From NCBI RefSeq assembly GCF_007845635.1, contig NZ_SELG01000032.1:186001-250000 (forward strand): DNA of 64,000 nucleotides, in the 5' to 3' direction. The translations under genes were made by a program, and so were the position numbers. Source of the DNA: Apibacter muscae (GTDB taxonomy: Bacteria > Bacteroidota > Bacteroidia > Flavobacteriales > Weeksellaceae). Below are positions 35,777 to 46,238 of the stretch, piece by piece. Numbering within the stretch: position 1 is the first letter of the stretch; each line of letters begins with the position of its first letter. A model generated the notes under the pieces. It made no database searches. It was given only the letters and a program-made list of their open reading frames with translations, and was not told where the DNA came from.

Positions 35777-36769
35777 TTACGTATTCTCTATTCTGTTTTT
35801 TAATAAATGATATTCTAACTGCATAGATCCTTTAGGTAATAAAGGTTCTAAATCTTGTATATTTTTTAATATGTTATATAAAAATTTTTTATGCGCTATC
35901 GTACTTTCATTTTGTGCTTTATGCTGTAAGGATAGTTTAATTTTATCAATTCTTTGCATAATTGATTCCACTTCATTACTCATAAAGGAATTTTTAAATT
36001 TATTCCATATATATTGAATAGCCACCTCATTGGGATGAACTAAATCTTCTTTATAAAAACGATAATCTCGCAAATCATCCATAATAAATTCATAAGCTGG
36101 GAAATATTCACAATTATCATACAAGTCCACCACAGAATGTATGACGGATAACAATTGAGCCTTACTTCTATTATTTTCTACTAAACCATCTTTAATATGC
36201 CGTACAGGGCTTAAAGTAAATAGAATTTTCACCTTATCTTTACCTAGATCGTTAAGCATCTCCACTATATTTTTTAATGAAGTTTTAATCTGGTGTTCGG
36301 TGAGTAATAGTTTGTTAAAATTGGAATTTGGAATTTTATGACAATTAGCAACAATTATATCAAACTGCTTTAATTTGTAAATCCAAGATGTTCCTAAAGT
36401 AATAATTATTAAATCAGTATTTCTTAGAAAATCGTGAGCGGTTTGTATATTTTTATTTATTTGGTTTAAAATAGTTTCTGCATTTACTGAATCAAAAGTA
36501 GAGCTATGATCCCAACTTATATAAAGTTCTTCATACTTATATATTTCAGAACTTATGTACTCTTGATTGGAATAAATTCTCATCAACGCATTTTCAATCG
36601 CTAAGGGGTGAAATAATATTCCGAATGGATTATGATAAGTATTAAATTTATAATGTATCAGTTTTTGGGCTATTTCTGTAGCAAAGCAGGATCCAATAGT
36701 AAAAATTTTGCTATTATAATCTAATTTTAATTCATTGGTTTGATATTCAAGCTCTGTTCTAAATATCAT
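35777..36769 (-). CDS. GSCFA domain protein
   Basis: A 330-residue protein of the GSCFA family, named for its motif, seen here as TIGSCFATEIAQKL near residue 25. Further conserved parts are YHNPFGILFHP, the TLGTSWIY strand and FTLSPVRHIKDG. The SGNH-hydrolase-like arrangement of Ser and His suggests an esterase, but the family is uncharacterised. It starts 3 bases after the prenyltransferase gene. Confidence 0.9.
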   Translation of the reverse strand: MIFRTELEYQTNELKLDYNSKIFTIGSCFATEIAQKLIHYKFNTYHNPFGILFHPLAIENALMRIYSNQEYISSEIYKYEELYISWDHSSTFDSVNAETILNQINKNIQTAHDFLRNTDLIIITLGTSWIYKLKQFDIIVANCHKIPNSNFNKLLLTEHQIKTSLKNIVEMLNDLGKDKVKILFTLSPVRHIKDGLVENNRSKAQLLSVIHSVVDLYDNCEYFPAYEFIMDDLRDYRFYKEDLVHPNEVAIQYIWNKFKNSFMSNEVESIMQRIDKIKLSLQHKAQNESTIAHKKFLYNILKNIQDLEPLLPKGSMQLEYHLLKNRIENT

Positions 36770-36772
36770 AAC

Positions 36773-37744
36773 TTAACTTTTTCTTATTAATAAATTATCA
36801 ATAAGCGTTAAAAGAGGTTGTTTTTTCTCTTCCGTTAAATTTATTGCATTTAAATGTTTTTTTGCTTGATTGTTATATTCATTGACCAATTCTAAACATT
36901 TTCGATCAACTTTTAATTTTTTAAATAATTGAACAACGTTAGATATTTTTTCTTGACTTTCTTCTCGTATTTCATACCAATATTGTAACTCTTTCTTTTC
37001 TTCTGGATTAGCGTTTTCTTCTGCTAAAATGTATAAAATTGTTTTTTTATTCTCATAAATATCCCCTGCATACTTTTTACCAACCTCCTGCTGTTCTCCA
37101 AATACATCTAAATAATCATCCATGAATTGAAAAGCTATTCCTAAATATTTACCAAATTCATACAAGTTTGAAGCATTTTCACTTGAAGTTTCTGCTAGCA
37201 ATGCCCCCATCTTCATAGAACAAGCACATAATACTGCTGTTTTACCCGTTATCATATGAATGTATTCATCAAAAGAAACTTTATTTTGGGTTTCAAAATT
37301 CATGTCGTATTGTTGACCTTCACAAACTTTCAAAGCAGTTTCACTAAATAACTGAAAGCAGGGCTTAAATAATTGTGGTTCAAGATCCTCCAACATTTGA
37401 AAAGATTTCACTAACAATGCGTCTCCTGATAAAATTGCTGTATTTTCATTAAACTTTTTATGTACAGTGGGTTTTCCTCTTCTTAAAGGTGCTTTATCCA
37501 TAATATCGTCATGCATCAAAGAAAAATTATGAAAATATTCAATTCCTAACGCTGGTTTAATTACTTTGTAATAATCTTCTTTAAATAAATGGTAAGTCAT
37601 TAAAACCAAAACTGGACGCAAATGTTTCCCCCCTAAATCTAAAATATAGTTCATAGGCTCATACAATTCTTCCGGTGCTGTATTAAAGGCATTTTTAATT
37701 ATTTCTTCTTTTATTAAACCTCTATATTTTTCTAAAAAATTCAT
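36773..37744 (-). CDS. Polyprenyl (geranylgeranyl-type) diphosphate synthase
   Basis: Chain-elongating isoprenoid synthase of 323 residues. Both aspartate-rich motifs are present: DDIMD (79-83) and DDYLD (209-213), along with GGKHLRP. The first motif has no two-residue insertion and Phe74 lies five positions before it, a pattern associated with short-chain (FPP/GGPP) products. It may feed quinone, carotenoid or cell-wall carrier synthesis. First gene of the four-gene operon; divergent from the ABC gene. Confidence 0.88.
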   Translation of the reverse strand: MNFLEKYRGLIKEEIIKNAFNTAPEELYEPMNYILDLGGKHLRPVLVLMTYHLFKEDYYKVIKPALGIEYFHNFSLMHDDIMDKAPLRRGKPTVHKKFNENTAILSGDALLVKSFQMLEDLEPQLFKPCFQLFSETALKVCEGQQYDMNFETQNKVSFDEYIHMITGKTAVLCACSMKMGALLAETSSENASNLYEFGKYLGIAFQFMDDYLDVFGEQQEVGKKYAGDIYENKKTILYILAEENANPEEKKELQYWYEIREESQEKISNVVQLFKKLKVDRKCLELVNEYNNQAKKHLNAINLTEEKKQPLLTLIDNLLIRKS

Positions 37745-37876
37745 TTTGCATCCATTGTATCACACAAAGATAGTGAATATCTTTTTCCATCTTATTTTTG
37801 ATATCCTCCATTTAAATATAAAATTTCTCTCTTATATTAAAATTAATTGGGTAATTTAGATTTTAATTCTAATGAA

Positions 37877-39328
37877 ATGAATACCGACTTAATTGAAATA
37901 AAAAATGCAATTCCAAGAATTAATTTTTTTTCTTTTTCTACTCCCATTAACTGGAAAATAAAAAAAGGAGAACAGTGGGCTGTGATAGGAGCCAATGGTT
38001 CTGGTAAAACCCTACTCATAGAAATTTTAACCGGGAAATATGGATTGAAATCCGGAGAAATTTCATGTAAGGATGAATGCGGTAAACAATACTCAATTAG
38101 AAATTTTGTAAAGTATGTTGCTTTTAAAGATATTTATTCTCTTACCGATTGCAGAAATAGTTATTATCAACAACGATGGAATATAGGCTTAGAAGAAGAT
38201 ATTCCTTTAGTAAAAGATTTTCTAAAACAAGAGGATAATCAGGAATGGGTCAATCATTTAATTTCTACTTTTCGAATTAATGATCTTTTAAATAAAAAAA
38301 TTAATCTTCTTTCAAGTGGAGAACTTAGAAAGTTTTTATTAGTAAAATCTTTAGCTTCTAAACCTAGAATTTTAATTATAGATCAGCCTTTTATAGGGCT
38401 TGATTCACATTCAAGACGTGTTTTAAATGAGGTATTCAATGATTTAATTAAATTCACAGATTTACAAATCATTCTTTTAGTTTCCGATATTGCTGATATA
38501 CCACCTTTAATTACGCATATTTTACCTATAATAGATTGTAATATTTTACCTTTTCAAAATTTTACAGATTTTATCAATAATAAAGACCTTCATAAAAACT
38601 TGTTTAAGTCTAGAATTGACAATCATTTGTTTTCTAAATTGCCAAAATCACAAATTGTAATAAGCTACAATAACGCTATTTTATTTAAAGATATAAATAT
38701 TTCCTACGACAAACGAACTATATTAAATCATCTATCTTGGACAGTTAAAAAAGGGGAAAAGTGGGCTCTTTTAGGTCCTAATGGTTCTGGAAAAAGTACT
38801 TTATTGAGTTTAATTGTTGCGGATAATCCGCAAGCTTATGCCAATGATATTACCCTTTTTGATCAGCCACGTGGTACGGGTGAAAGCATTTGGGATATAA
38901 AGAGAAATATAGGTTATATTTCTCCAGAAATGCATTTGTACTATCAAAAGAATGTTTGTTGCTTAGATGTTGTCAGTTCCGGTTTCTTTGATACCATCGG
39001 CTTGTATAACAAATGTTCTGAAAGCCAAAAAGAAATTGCTTTATTATGGATGAAAATTTTAGGCATTGAATCTCTACATTCAAGCTCATTTTTAAATATA
39101 TCCACAGGTGAACAACGCCTAGTTTTACTTGCCAGAATTTTTGTTAAAGATCCTTCTTTATTGATTTTAGATGAACCTTTGCATGGATTAGACATGGATA
39201 ATAAAAAGAAAATTATTAAGTTACTCAATTTATATTGTTCTTCTGATAAAACTGTAATATTTGTTAGTCACTATAAAGAAGAAATTCCTGAAATTATTAA
39301 TCATGAATTAGTATTAACGAAACATTAA
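37877..39328 (+). CDS. Tandem ABC ATPase, ModF / PhrA-like
   Basis: A 483-residue protein with two ABC nucleotide-binding domains and no membrane part. Domain 1 has Walker A GANGSGKT and signature LLSSGELRK, but its Walker B reads LIIDQPF, so the usual catalytic Glu is Gln170. Domain 2 is canonical: GPNGSGKST, STGEQRL and LILDEPLHGLD. This resembles ModF (formerly PhrA), whose role is unclear. The frame also opens at TTG 37847, but ATG 37877 starts at the conserved region. Confidence 0.82.
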   Translation: MNTDLIEIKNAIPRINFFSFSTPINWKIKKGEQWAVIGANGSGKTLLIEILTGKYGLKSGEISCKDECGKQYSIRNFVKYVAFKDIYSLTDCRNSYYQQRWNIGLEEDIPLVKDFLKQEDNQEWVNHLISTFRINDLLNKKINLLSSGELRKFLLVKSLASKPRILIIDQPFIGLDSHSRRVLNEVFNDLIKFTDLQIILLVSDIADIPPLITHILPIIDCNILPFQNFTDFINNKDLHKNLFKSRIDNHLFSKLPKSQIVISYNNAILFKDINISYDKRTILNHLSWTVKKGEKWALLGPNGSGKSTLLSLIVADNPQAYANDITLFDQPRGTGESIWDIKRNIGYISPEMHLYYQKNVCCLDVVSSGFFDTIGLYNKCSESQKEIALLWMKILGIESLHSSSFLNISTGEQRLVLLARIFVKDPSLLILDEPLHGLDMDNKKKIIKLLNLYCSSDKTVIFVSHYKEEIPEIINHELVLTKH

Positions 39329-39345
39329 TTATTTATTTATTTTTT

Positions 39346-39777
39346 ATGAAAAGAATTTCATTACTAATAATCTTTGAAATTATTATTTCTGCAATTGCTG
39401 GGTATTTAATGTCCTTAATGTCTTTTATCGGAAGAATGGGAATAAACCTTGTACGTACTGAGTATAAAGTTTTTAAAACTTGGTGGAAAACTGCTTTAAT
39501 AATTTTCAGTATTCAAATTGTGTTAATTTTTATTCAATGGATCGTAAAAAGAGGTTGCACATTAAGTGCTTCACGGATAGTGTTCTTTTTTCTCTTACTA
39601 ATTGGCGTACTTGGATTAGCATATACATATTATGATTTTTCAAGTGTTTTTGAACATCGCTTGATGAAAGACAAATTCCACCTAGGTGGATATTTATTTT
39701 GGATTGGATGGATTTCGTCTAATCTATATTTTTTAGTTACTCCTTACACTAGAAATAATAAAATGGTAGAATCTTAA
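39346..39777 (+). CDS. Small four-helix membrane protein, unknown
   Basis: Unrecognised 143-residue protein with four predicted transmembrane segments (about 5-27, 47-66, 78-97 and 113-132), no enzyme motif and a short charged tail. It starts 17 bases after the ModF-like gene, so they probably share a transcript, and it ends at a bidirectional terminator. Confidence 0.6.
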   Translation: MKRISLLIIFEIIISAIAGYLMSLMSFIGRMGINLVRTEYKVFKTWWKTALIIFSIQIVLIFIQWIVKRGCTLSASRIVFFFLLLIGVLGLAYTYYDFSSVFEHRLMKDKFHLGGYLFWIGWISSNLYFLVTPYTRNNKMVES

Positions 39778-39787
39778 AATGGTCATT

Positions 39788-39820
39788 AAAAAAAGGTTGG
39801 CTTTCAAGCCAACCTTTTTT
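39788..39820. terminator. Bidirectional terminator between the membrane-protein gene and ppc
   Basis: AAAAGGTTGGCTT (39791-39803) pairs with AAGCCAACCTTTT (39806-39818), with A run on the left and T run on the right. Confidence 0.88.
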
Positions 39821-39834
39821 ACTTTATCTTTAAA

Positions 39835-42396
39835 CTATGCAGAATTACGGCTTGCATTTATAATTCCAAACAGTGTTCGTACTAACATTCTTTCATATAC
39901 GATTCTTTCCTCATCATTCTCAGTCTCGTTTATTTTCTGTAATGCAAATTGCTGAATTACTAATAAAGGAAGCATTATTTTTTCTCTACATAAAACTGAC
40001 ATTCTATTGATTTCTTCCTTCTCCATTAAAACCTTTTGCTTAGAAACTTCCAATAACAAATCATACGTTAATTTAAATTCCTCGTTTAAAATATTCCAAA
40101 AATCAGAGAATTTATCATTATCTTTCATGTAAGAAGTCAATTTGAAATTACATTTTATCATTGACATCATACTATTTTGAACTAAGGTTCTAAAGTACAA
40201 TGAATGTTCGTACAAATCTTGCAACTCAGACAATCTTCCTTGTTCTTTAAATTCTTGTATAGCAGTTCCAAAACCAAAATATCCTGGAACATTTTGTTTT
40301 GCCTGGCTCCATGCCCCCACAAATGGTATAGCTCTTAAATCTTTAAACTGAAGTCCTGAAGAATCTTTTTTTCTTTTCGATGGGCGACTTCCTATATTAG
40401 CTTTACCGTAATACTCCACCGTAGTCCTTTCTTCTAAATAAGCAATAAACTGTGGATGCTCTTTGAGTTCCTCATATTTTTTATAACTTATTTTGGACAA
40501 TTCATCCAAAATATACCGATCTTTAGGACTAAGTATCAATTGTTTATTTTCAAACACTCTGTTGGATATACCCGCTGTGATAAGCTGTTCAAAATTGTGT
40601 TTGGCTTGATTTATTGATCCATATGAAGAAGATATAGTTTGTCCTTGAATCGTGAGTTGTATTTGATTGGATGCAATGGTTGGTCCTTGGGAAGCATAGA
40701 ACTGTCTTGTTTTTCCTCCTCCCCTTGCTGGTGGACCTCCTCTACCATCAAAAAATAATACCTCGATCTCATTATCCTTAGAAACCTTAGTTAATTCTTC
40801 TTTTGCTTTGAATATAGCCCAGTTGGCTTTCACATATCCACCATCTTTGGTTCCATCGGAAAATCCTAACATAATCGTTTGTCGTTTTTCTCTCCTCATT
40901 AAATGTTCCCTATATAAAGGTAGATTATACAATTGTTGCATGATGCTTTCTGCATTGTCTAAACCTTCTACTGTTTCAAACAAGGGAATAATATCTAGCT
41001 CTATATCTTCTTTTTTATATCCACAAAATTCAAATAAGGCAAATACCTCCAATACACTAAAAATAGAAGTAGAATTACTAATTATATAGCGGTGAATTGC
41101 ATGAACACCATTTTCTTCCTGTATTTGTTTAATTTGTTTAATGTTCCTAATGGTATCTTTTATAATATCTTCCTCAAAATCTGATTCTTGAATTAAAATA
41201 TTGGACTGGAATAAAACATAAAATTTTTCTTCCTTATCCATTTCATCGTAAGATTTTTCAGAAAGATTGTACCTCTTTACAATTGCATTTAAAATCTTTT
41301 GATGAATACTACTGTCCTGCCGTATATCTAAGGAGGCAAAATGCATTCTAAATGTTTGTACCTGACGTATGAATCGATCTAATTCATTTAAAAAAATACC
41401 GTCATGATCATCTACCAAAATTCTTCTTATTTCTAAAGCTTTTTCAAGAATAATTTCTGTAGTTAAACCTTTTTTAACTCCAAAAGAATTATCGTAAATC
41501 AATTGACTTAGTTCTCTTAACTTCTCATATACTCCTCTAAATGTGAGTCTTCTGGATATTTTTTTAAGATCATTATAATAGCATTTCATAATGCTAGTTC
41601 TTAATTCTTGTGTAACTTTTTTGGTGATACTTGAAGTTACATATGGGTTTCCATCTCTATCACCTCCCGGCCAAAAGCCAAGTTCCATAATTGGTATAAA
41701 GTCTTTATTTTCTGAATAATATTCAGAAAATAATTTTTCATGCAGTTGTCCTATAGCATCGTAATACACATATCGTAAATAATAGATGATACTATTGGCT
41801 TCTTCCAATGGAGTGAGTTTATTTTTATTTATAAAGGGGGTTCTTCCTAATTGTTGTAATAAATTGTTAATCTGAGTAATATCGTTATCTTGTATCGCCT
41901 CTGTAAGGTCTGATATTATTCTTAAAACCGTATTTGGATAAAACTGTGTGGGGTGCGCAGTAAATACTACACGTACTTTAAAAGTTTTTAGTTCTTCGTA
42001 AACTTCTTTTAATTTGTTTTGCTGCTGAGCTACTTGATAAAGATTCTCTAAAGTTCCATTCTGATGGTTAACGGCTATAATTTTATCAAAAGATGCGTCT
42101 TCAACAGAATCAAATAAAACAACTTGTCTTTCTATAAATTGAATGATTCTAAATAAAAGTTCATTTTTGTCCTCTTCTTTATTTAAATATGCATATTTGT
42201 TTAAGAAAAACTCTATAATATCTTTAGGATTTTTCTCTTTATTCAATTCTTCGTTAGCCAAATCGTATAACATAGGGGTTAAAGCTCCTAACTTCCCCAT
42301 ATCATGATAAGGCAAATTGGCAAATAAGCTATTGTATACTATGTATTTATTTTCTACTTCTTGTCTAAAAGTAGATTCAGAAACATTTTGATCCAT
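39835..42396 (-). CDS. ppc: Phosphoenolpyruvate carboxylase
   Basis: Carboxylates PEP to oxaloacetate to refill the TCA cycle. The 853-residue length fits the shorter Bacteroidota type. Catalytic blocks are VVFTAHPTQ, GFWPGGDRDGNPYVT, LGFSDGTKDGGY, FDGRGGPPARGGG and the C-terminal FVGAWSQAKQNVPGYFG. Monocistronic, with a 200-base gap upstream and a strong terminator downstream. Confidence 0.95.
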   Translation of the reverse strand: MDQNVSESTFRQEVENKYIVYNSLFANLPYHDMGKLGALTPMLYDLANEELNKEKNPKDIIEFFLNKYAYLNKEEDKNELLFRIIQFIERQVVLFDSVEDASFDKIIAVNHQNGTLENLYQVAQQQNKLKEVYEELKTFKVRVVFTAHPTQFYPNTVLRIISDLTEAIQDNDITQINNLLQQLGRTPFINKNKLTPLEEANSIIYYLRYVYYDAIGQLHEKLFSEYYSENKDFIPIMELGFWPGGDRDGNPYVTSSITKKVTQELRTSIMKCYYNDLKKISRRLTFRGVYEKLRELSQLIYDNSFGVKKGLTTEIILEKALEIRRILVDDHDGIFLNELDRFIRQVQTFRMHFASLDIRQDSSIHQKILNAIVKRYNLSEKSYDEMDKEEKFYVLFQSNILIQESDFEEDIIKDTIRNIKQIKQIQEENGVHAIHRYIISNSTSIFSVLEVFALFEFCGYKKEDIELDIIPLFETVEGLDNAESIMQQLYNLPLYREHLMRREKRQTIMLGFSDGTKDGGYVKANWAIFKAKEELTKVSKDNEIEVLFFDGRGGPPARGGGKTRQFYASQGPTIASNQIQLTIQGQTISSSYGSINQAKHNFEQLITAGISNRVFENKQLILSPKDRYILDELSKISYKKYEELKEHPQFIAYLEERTTVEYYGKANIGSRPSKRKKDSSGLQFKDLRAIPFVGAWSQAKQNVPGYFGFGTAIQEFKEQGRLSELQDLYEHSLYFRTLVQNSMMSMIKCNFKLTSYMKDNDKFSDFWNILNEEFKLTYDLLLEVSKQKVLMEKEEINRMSVLCREKIMLPLLVIQQFALQKINETENDEERIVYERMLVRTLFGIINASRNSA

Positions 42397-42600
42397 ATAT
42401 CAACTCGTTGTGTTTAATGATTTTTAAAATTCTATAATTTATACTTTTAAATGAACGACCAAAATATCCATAGAGTTTAGTTAAATTTTACTATTGTTTG
42501 AGTATATAAATATCATAATTTTTTTATAGAATTCATAATTTTAAGTGAATTATTTCAACTGATAAATTGAATTATGAACAATATCCTGAGCAATAAAATT

Positions 42601-43680
42601 TTACAAGTTATATAAAGAATAATTGGAACTTATGTTTTGAATTATACTCTCTGTTCTATCTTTATGAGTATCCGATAGAAAAATTTGTCCAAAATTTTCA
42701 TCTAAGACTAGCTTTAACAATTTTTCCACTCTTTCCTCATCCAATTTATCAAAAATATCGTCCATTAAAAGAATAGGATTTTTCTTAGAATAATTTTTTA
42801 TAATTTCTAACTGAGCCAACTTCAATGAAATTAGAAATGATTTTTGTTGACCTTGAGAACCTATCTTTTTTATCGGATGGTTAAATAACTTAAATAATAA
42901 ATCGTCCTTGTGAATTCCTTTTGAAGTATAGGTGGAATTTCTGTCTTTTAATAGATTTTCTTTTAATAGATTTTGAAAAGTTGTTTCGTGTAAATCAGAA
43001 ATATATTGAATATCTACGGATTCTTCTTGATTGGATAGAATTGAATAATATTTGCTAAAAACCGATACAAAATCTTGTATAAATTGTATTCTAAATTTAT
43101 AAATAGTGTTTCCGTTTTTAATTAATTCATCATCATAAATTCCTAGACTAAAAGCGTCAAAAGTATTTTGTACCGAAAACAATTTTAGTAATGCATTTCT
43201 TTGCAATAGTACTTTTTGGTATCGTATTAAACAATGTAAATATTCAGGATTTAGTTGACAAATCATATTATCCATAAACTTTCGCCTAAATTCACTACCC
43301 TCAGCTATCAAATTTTGATCATAGGGAGAAATCATCACACATGGATATTTCCCTATATGTTCTGACAGCTTTTCATAAGATTTATTGTTTTTTTTTAATA
43401 CTTTTTTCTGACCGGTTTGTACTAATAACTTGATGATATCTTGGTTATCCTGATTTTTAAAAATTCCTTCTAGTGAAAAAAAATTCTCTCCAAAACGCAC
43501 ATTGTTTTGGTCAGAATAATTTAAATAACTCTTTGTTAAAGATAAATAATAGATAGCATCTAAAACATTAGTTTTCCCCTTGCCATTATTACCAACTAAA
43601 CAGTTAATTTTGTTTGAAAAGGAAAAATGTTTTTCTTCAAAATTTTTAAAGTTAAATAATTTAAGGCTTTCTAAAGTCAT
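42601..43680 (-). CDS. recF: DNA replication and repair protein RecF
   Basis: SMC-like ATPase that loads RecA at single-strand gaps, 359 residues. Walker A is GNNGKGKT (30-37), the ABC-like signature lies in IGSQGQQKSFLISLKLAQ and Walker B in ILLMDDIFDKLD. It lies 12 bases after the fused E1 gene, away from dnaA/dnaN where recF sits in many other bacteria. Confidence 0.93.
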   Translation of the reverse strand: MTLESLKLFNFKNFEEKHFSFSNKINCLVGNNGKGKTNVLDAIYYLSLTKSYLNYSDQNNVRFGENFFSLEGIFKNQDNQDIIKLLVQTGQKKVLKKNNKSYEKLSEHIGKYPCVMISPYDQNLIAEGSEFRRKFMDNMICQLNPEYLHCLIRYQKVLLQRNALLKLFSVQNTFDAFSLGIYDDELIKNGNTIYKFRIQFIQDFVSVFSKYYSILSNQEESVDIQYISDLHETTFQNLLKENLLKDRNSTYTSKGIHKDDLLFKLFNHPIKKIGSQGQQKSFLISLKLAQLEIIKNYSKKNPILLMDDIFDKLDEERVEKLLKLVLDENFGQIFLSDTHKDRTESIIQNISSNYSLYNL

Positions 43681-43692
43681 CCTATAGAATAG

Positions 43693-46152
43693 TTATCTAA
43701 TTGGTGGATATTCCGTTGGATTTACTTCATGCATAATATTGTAAACTTTTTCAATAACATCATCAACTGAAGGTTTAGAAAAGTAATCCCCATCTGTGCC
43801 ATAAGCCGGGCGGTGTTCCTTAGCTGTTAGAGTTACAGGTGCAGAATCTAAATACTGAAAACCTCTCTGCTCTTCAATAACTTTATGCAATAAATAAGCA
43901 CTTGCACCGCCTGGTACATCTTCGTCAACGATTAACAATCGATTGGTTTTCTTTAAGCTTTCGACTGTTTGATGTTTAATATCAAATGGAATTAATGATT
44001 GAGCATCTATAATTTCTATGTCAATTCCTAAAATGGATAATTCTTTTGCTGCTTCTGTAACTATTTTCCAACATGCGCCGTAAGTCAATATAGTTATATG
44101 TTTACCCTCTTTAGTCACTTCAACTTGTCCTACTGGTGTTGTAAACTCACCAAGATTTTTTGGCAATGGTTCTTTTAATCTATAACCATTTAAACATTCA
44201 ACGATCATACAAGGATCGTCCGACATCATCATAGTATTATAAAATCCAGCTGCTTGTACAAAATTCCTAGGCACCAAAAGATAAATTCCTCTTAAATAAT
44301 TAAGAATACCCGCCATGGGTGAACCTGAATGCCATATCCCTTCTAAACGATGTCCTCTTGTACGAATAATTAAAGGCGCTTTTTGCCTACCTCCTGTTCT
44401 ATAACGCAAACTTGCCAAATCATCGCTCATGGTTTGAATTCCATACAATACATAATCAATATATTGGATTTCCGCAATAGGTCTTAATCCTCTCATTGCC
44501 ATACCTATTCCCTGCCCAATTATAGTTGCTTCTCGAATTCCTGTGTCAGAAACCCTAAGTTCTCCATATTTTGCTTGTAGACCTTCAAATCCTTGATTTA
44601 CATCTCCAATTTTTCCCAAATCCTCTCCAAAAGCAATGAGCTCAGGATATTTCATCAATAGTTTATCAAAATTGTCTCTTACAATTAGCCTTCCGTCTAC
44701 TAATTTTGACTCTTGATCAAATTCAGGTGCTATATATGGTATATTTAACGCTGATTTTGTTGTATCTGAATATAATTTTGTATTATAATTATCCTCTTCT
44801 CTCTTTAAATTTTTATTGAACCATGTGATAAGATCTGACTTAGCCGCTATATTTTCATCCCTTATTATCCTTAAAATCTTCCTAACAAAATGATAGATTT
44901 CTCTTTTATATGGATTAGTAATTTTTAAAAAAATATCTTTTTGCTGACTAATAAATACTTTTTTGGAACTTTGTAATTCTAATAAATTCACTAGTTGCAT
45001 GGCTTCACTTTTAATGGAATTTAATGATTCTCTATACTGATTCCATGCTATTTTTTGATGTTTCTTCACTTCTTCTTTCACAGACTCCTCTAACTCTTCC
45101 AACTCATTTTCTGAAATTAAAGATCGTGAAGTGTTATTATCTAAATTTGGGACTTTAAAGTCTAATATCCACTCTTTAAATTTTTTTAAACAATCAAACT
45201 CTTTTTCCCATTGCAAACGCTCTTTAGACTTGTATCTTTCATGAGACCCTGAGGAAGAATGTCCTTGAGGCTGTGTTAATTCATCTACGTGAATAATTAC
45301 AGGAACATGTTCATTTCTGGCTAACTCTTCTGCTTTGCTGTAAGTTTCAATTAATTCTGGGTAATTCCATCCTTTCACATGAAAAATTTTACAGCCTTTT
45401 TTCTCACCGGATTTTTTTTCAAATCCTTGCAATAGTTCTTTAAATTGTTTTTTGGCTCTTTGCTCCGTAGAATCAACAGAAATCCCATATCCGTCATCCC
45501 ATATGGAAAGAACCATAGGGATTTGTAAAGCGCTGGCTGCATTAATGGCTTCCCAGAAATGTCCTTCGGAAGTACTTGCATCTCCAATGGTACCAAAAGC
45601 GATTTCATTTCCTTGATTTGAAAAATTGGATTGTTTTGACAATCCTTTTTCTTGTCTATATATTTTAGAAGCATAAGCCAATCCAAATAATCTAGGGATT
45701 TGTCCTGCTGTGGGAGAAAGATCCGCTGCATGATTTTTTTGTTCTGTAAGATTTTTCCAATTTCCATCAACATCTACTAAATGCGTCGCATAATGAGCAT
45801 TCATCATTCTCCCTCTGGATTGTGGTTCTCTCTCCGGATCTGCATCAGCATACATTTGAGAAAAAAAGTTTTCAATTGTTATTTCGCCTGTAGCAAAAGC
45901 CAAGGTTTGATCTCTGTAATAACCAGAACGAAAATCTCCATTTTTAAAAACTTTAGCCATTGCAATTTGTGGCAATTCTTTTCCATCACCTAAAATAGCA
46001 AACTTAGCACTTCCAGACAATGCTTCCTTTCTGCCTAAAATACTACATTCTCGGCTTATTAAACAAAGTCGATAGTCTTTTAAAATTTCTCTTTTAAACT
46101 CATAAAAACTTAATGCAGATTCTAATTCCATAGAACTATTTTCTTCAACCAC
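43693..46152 (-). CDS. Fused alpha/beta E1 of a 2-oxoacid (branched-chain) dehydrogenase
   Basis: An 819-residue fusion of E1 alpha (about 1-410) and E1 beta (about 480-819), the arrangement typical of Bacteroidota. The alpha half has the TPP site GTIGDASTSEGHF followed by IWDDGYGIS; the beta half has AFGEDLGKIGDVNQGF, EIQYIDYV and the C-terminal LIVDEDVPGG. The substrate is probably branched-chain 2-oxoacids, supplying primers for iso-fatty acids. It is distinct from pdhA at 961. Co-oriented with rsmA, the YHS gene and recF. Confidence 0.9.
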   Translation of the reverse strand: MVEENSSMELESALSFYEFKREILKDYRLCLISRECSILGRKEALSGSAKFAILGDGKELPQIAMAKVFKNGDFRSGYYRDQTLAFATGEITIENFFSQMYADADPEREPQSRGRMMNAHYATHLVDVDGNWKNLTEQKNHAADLSPTAGQIPRLFGLAYASKIYRQEKGLSKQSNFSNQGNEIAFGTIGDASTSEGHFWEAINAASALQIPMVLSIWDDGYGISVDSTEQRAKKQFKELLQGFEKKSGEKKGCKIFHVKGWNYPELIETYSKAEELARNEHVPVIIHVDELTQPQGHSSSGSHERYKSKERLQWEKEFDCLKKFKEWILDFKVPNLDNNTSRSLISENELEELEESVKEEVKKHQKIAWNQYRESLNSIKSEAMQLVNLLELQSSKKVFISQQKDIFLKITNPYKREIYHFVRKILRIIRDENIAAKSDLITWFNKNLKREEDNYNTKLYSDTTKSALNIPYIAPEFDQESKLVDGRLIVRDNFDKLLMKYPELIAFGEDLGKIGDVNQGFEGLQAKYGELRVSDTGIREATIIGQGIGMAMRGLRPIAEIQYIDYVLYGIQTMSDDLASLRYRTGGRQKAPLIIRTRGHRLEGIWHSGSPMAGILNYLRGIYLLVPRNFVQAAGFYNTMMMSDDPCMIVECLNGYRLKEPLPKNLGEFTTPVGQVEVTKEGKHITILTYGACWKIVTEAAKELSILGIDIEIIDAQSLIPFDIKHQTVESLKKTNRLLIVDEDVPGGASAYLLHKVIEEQRGFQYLDSAPVTLTAKEHRPAYGTDGDYFSKPSVDDVIEKVYNIMHEVNPTEYPPIR

Positions 46153-46238
46153 TACTCTTTACTTTTAAACGAACAAAGTTACAGAATTTTGCATAAAAAT
46201 TCTTTCCAAAGAATGTTTTCGTATTTATACGATGTTTA

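Noticed and set aside
37847-37876. TTG start for the tandem ABC ATPase
   Set aside because: Ten residues without conservation; an in-frame ATG lies at the start of the domain.
45375-45773. 132-codon minus-strand frame inside the fused E1 gene
   Set aside because: Alternative frame of a strongly conserved enzyme gene.
43693-46152. Fused E1 as a second pyruvate dehydrogenase E1
   Set aside because: Fused alpha/beta architecture is that of Bacteroidota branched-chain type E1; a separate pdhA lies at 961. Specificity remains inferred.
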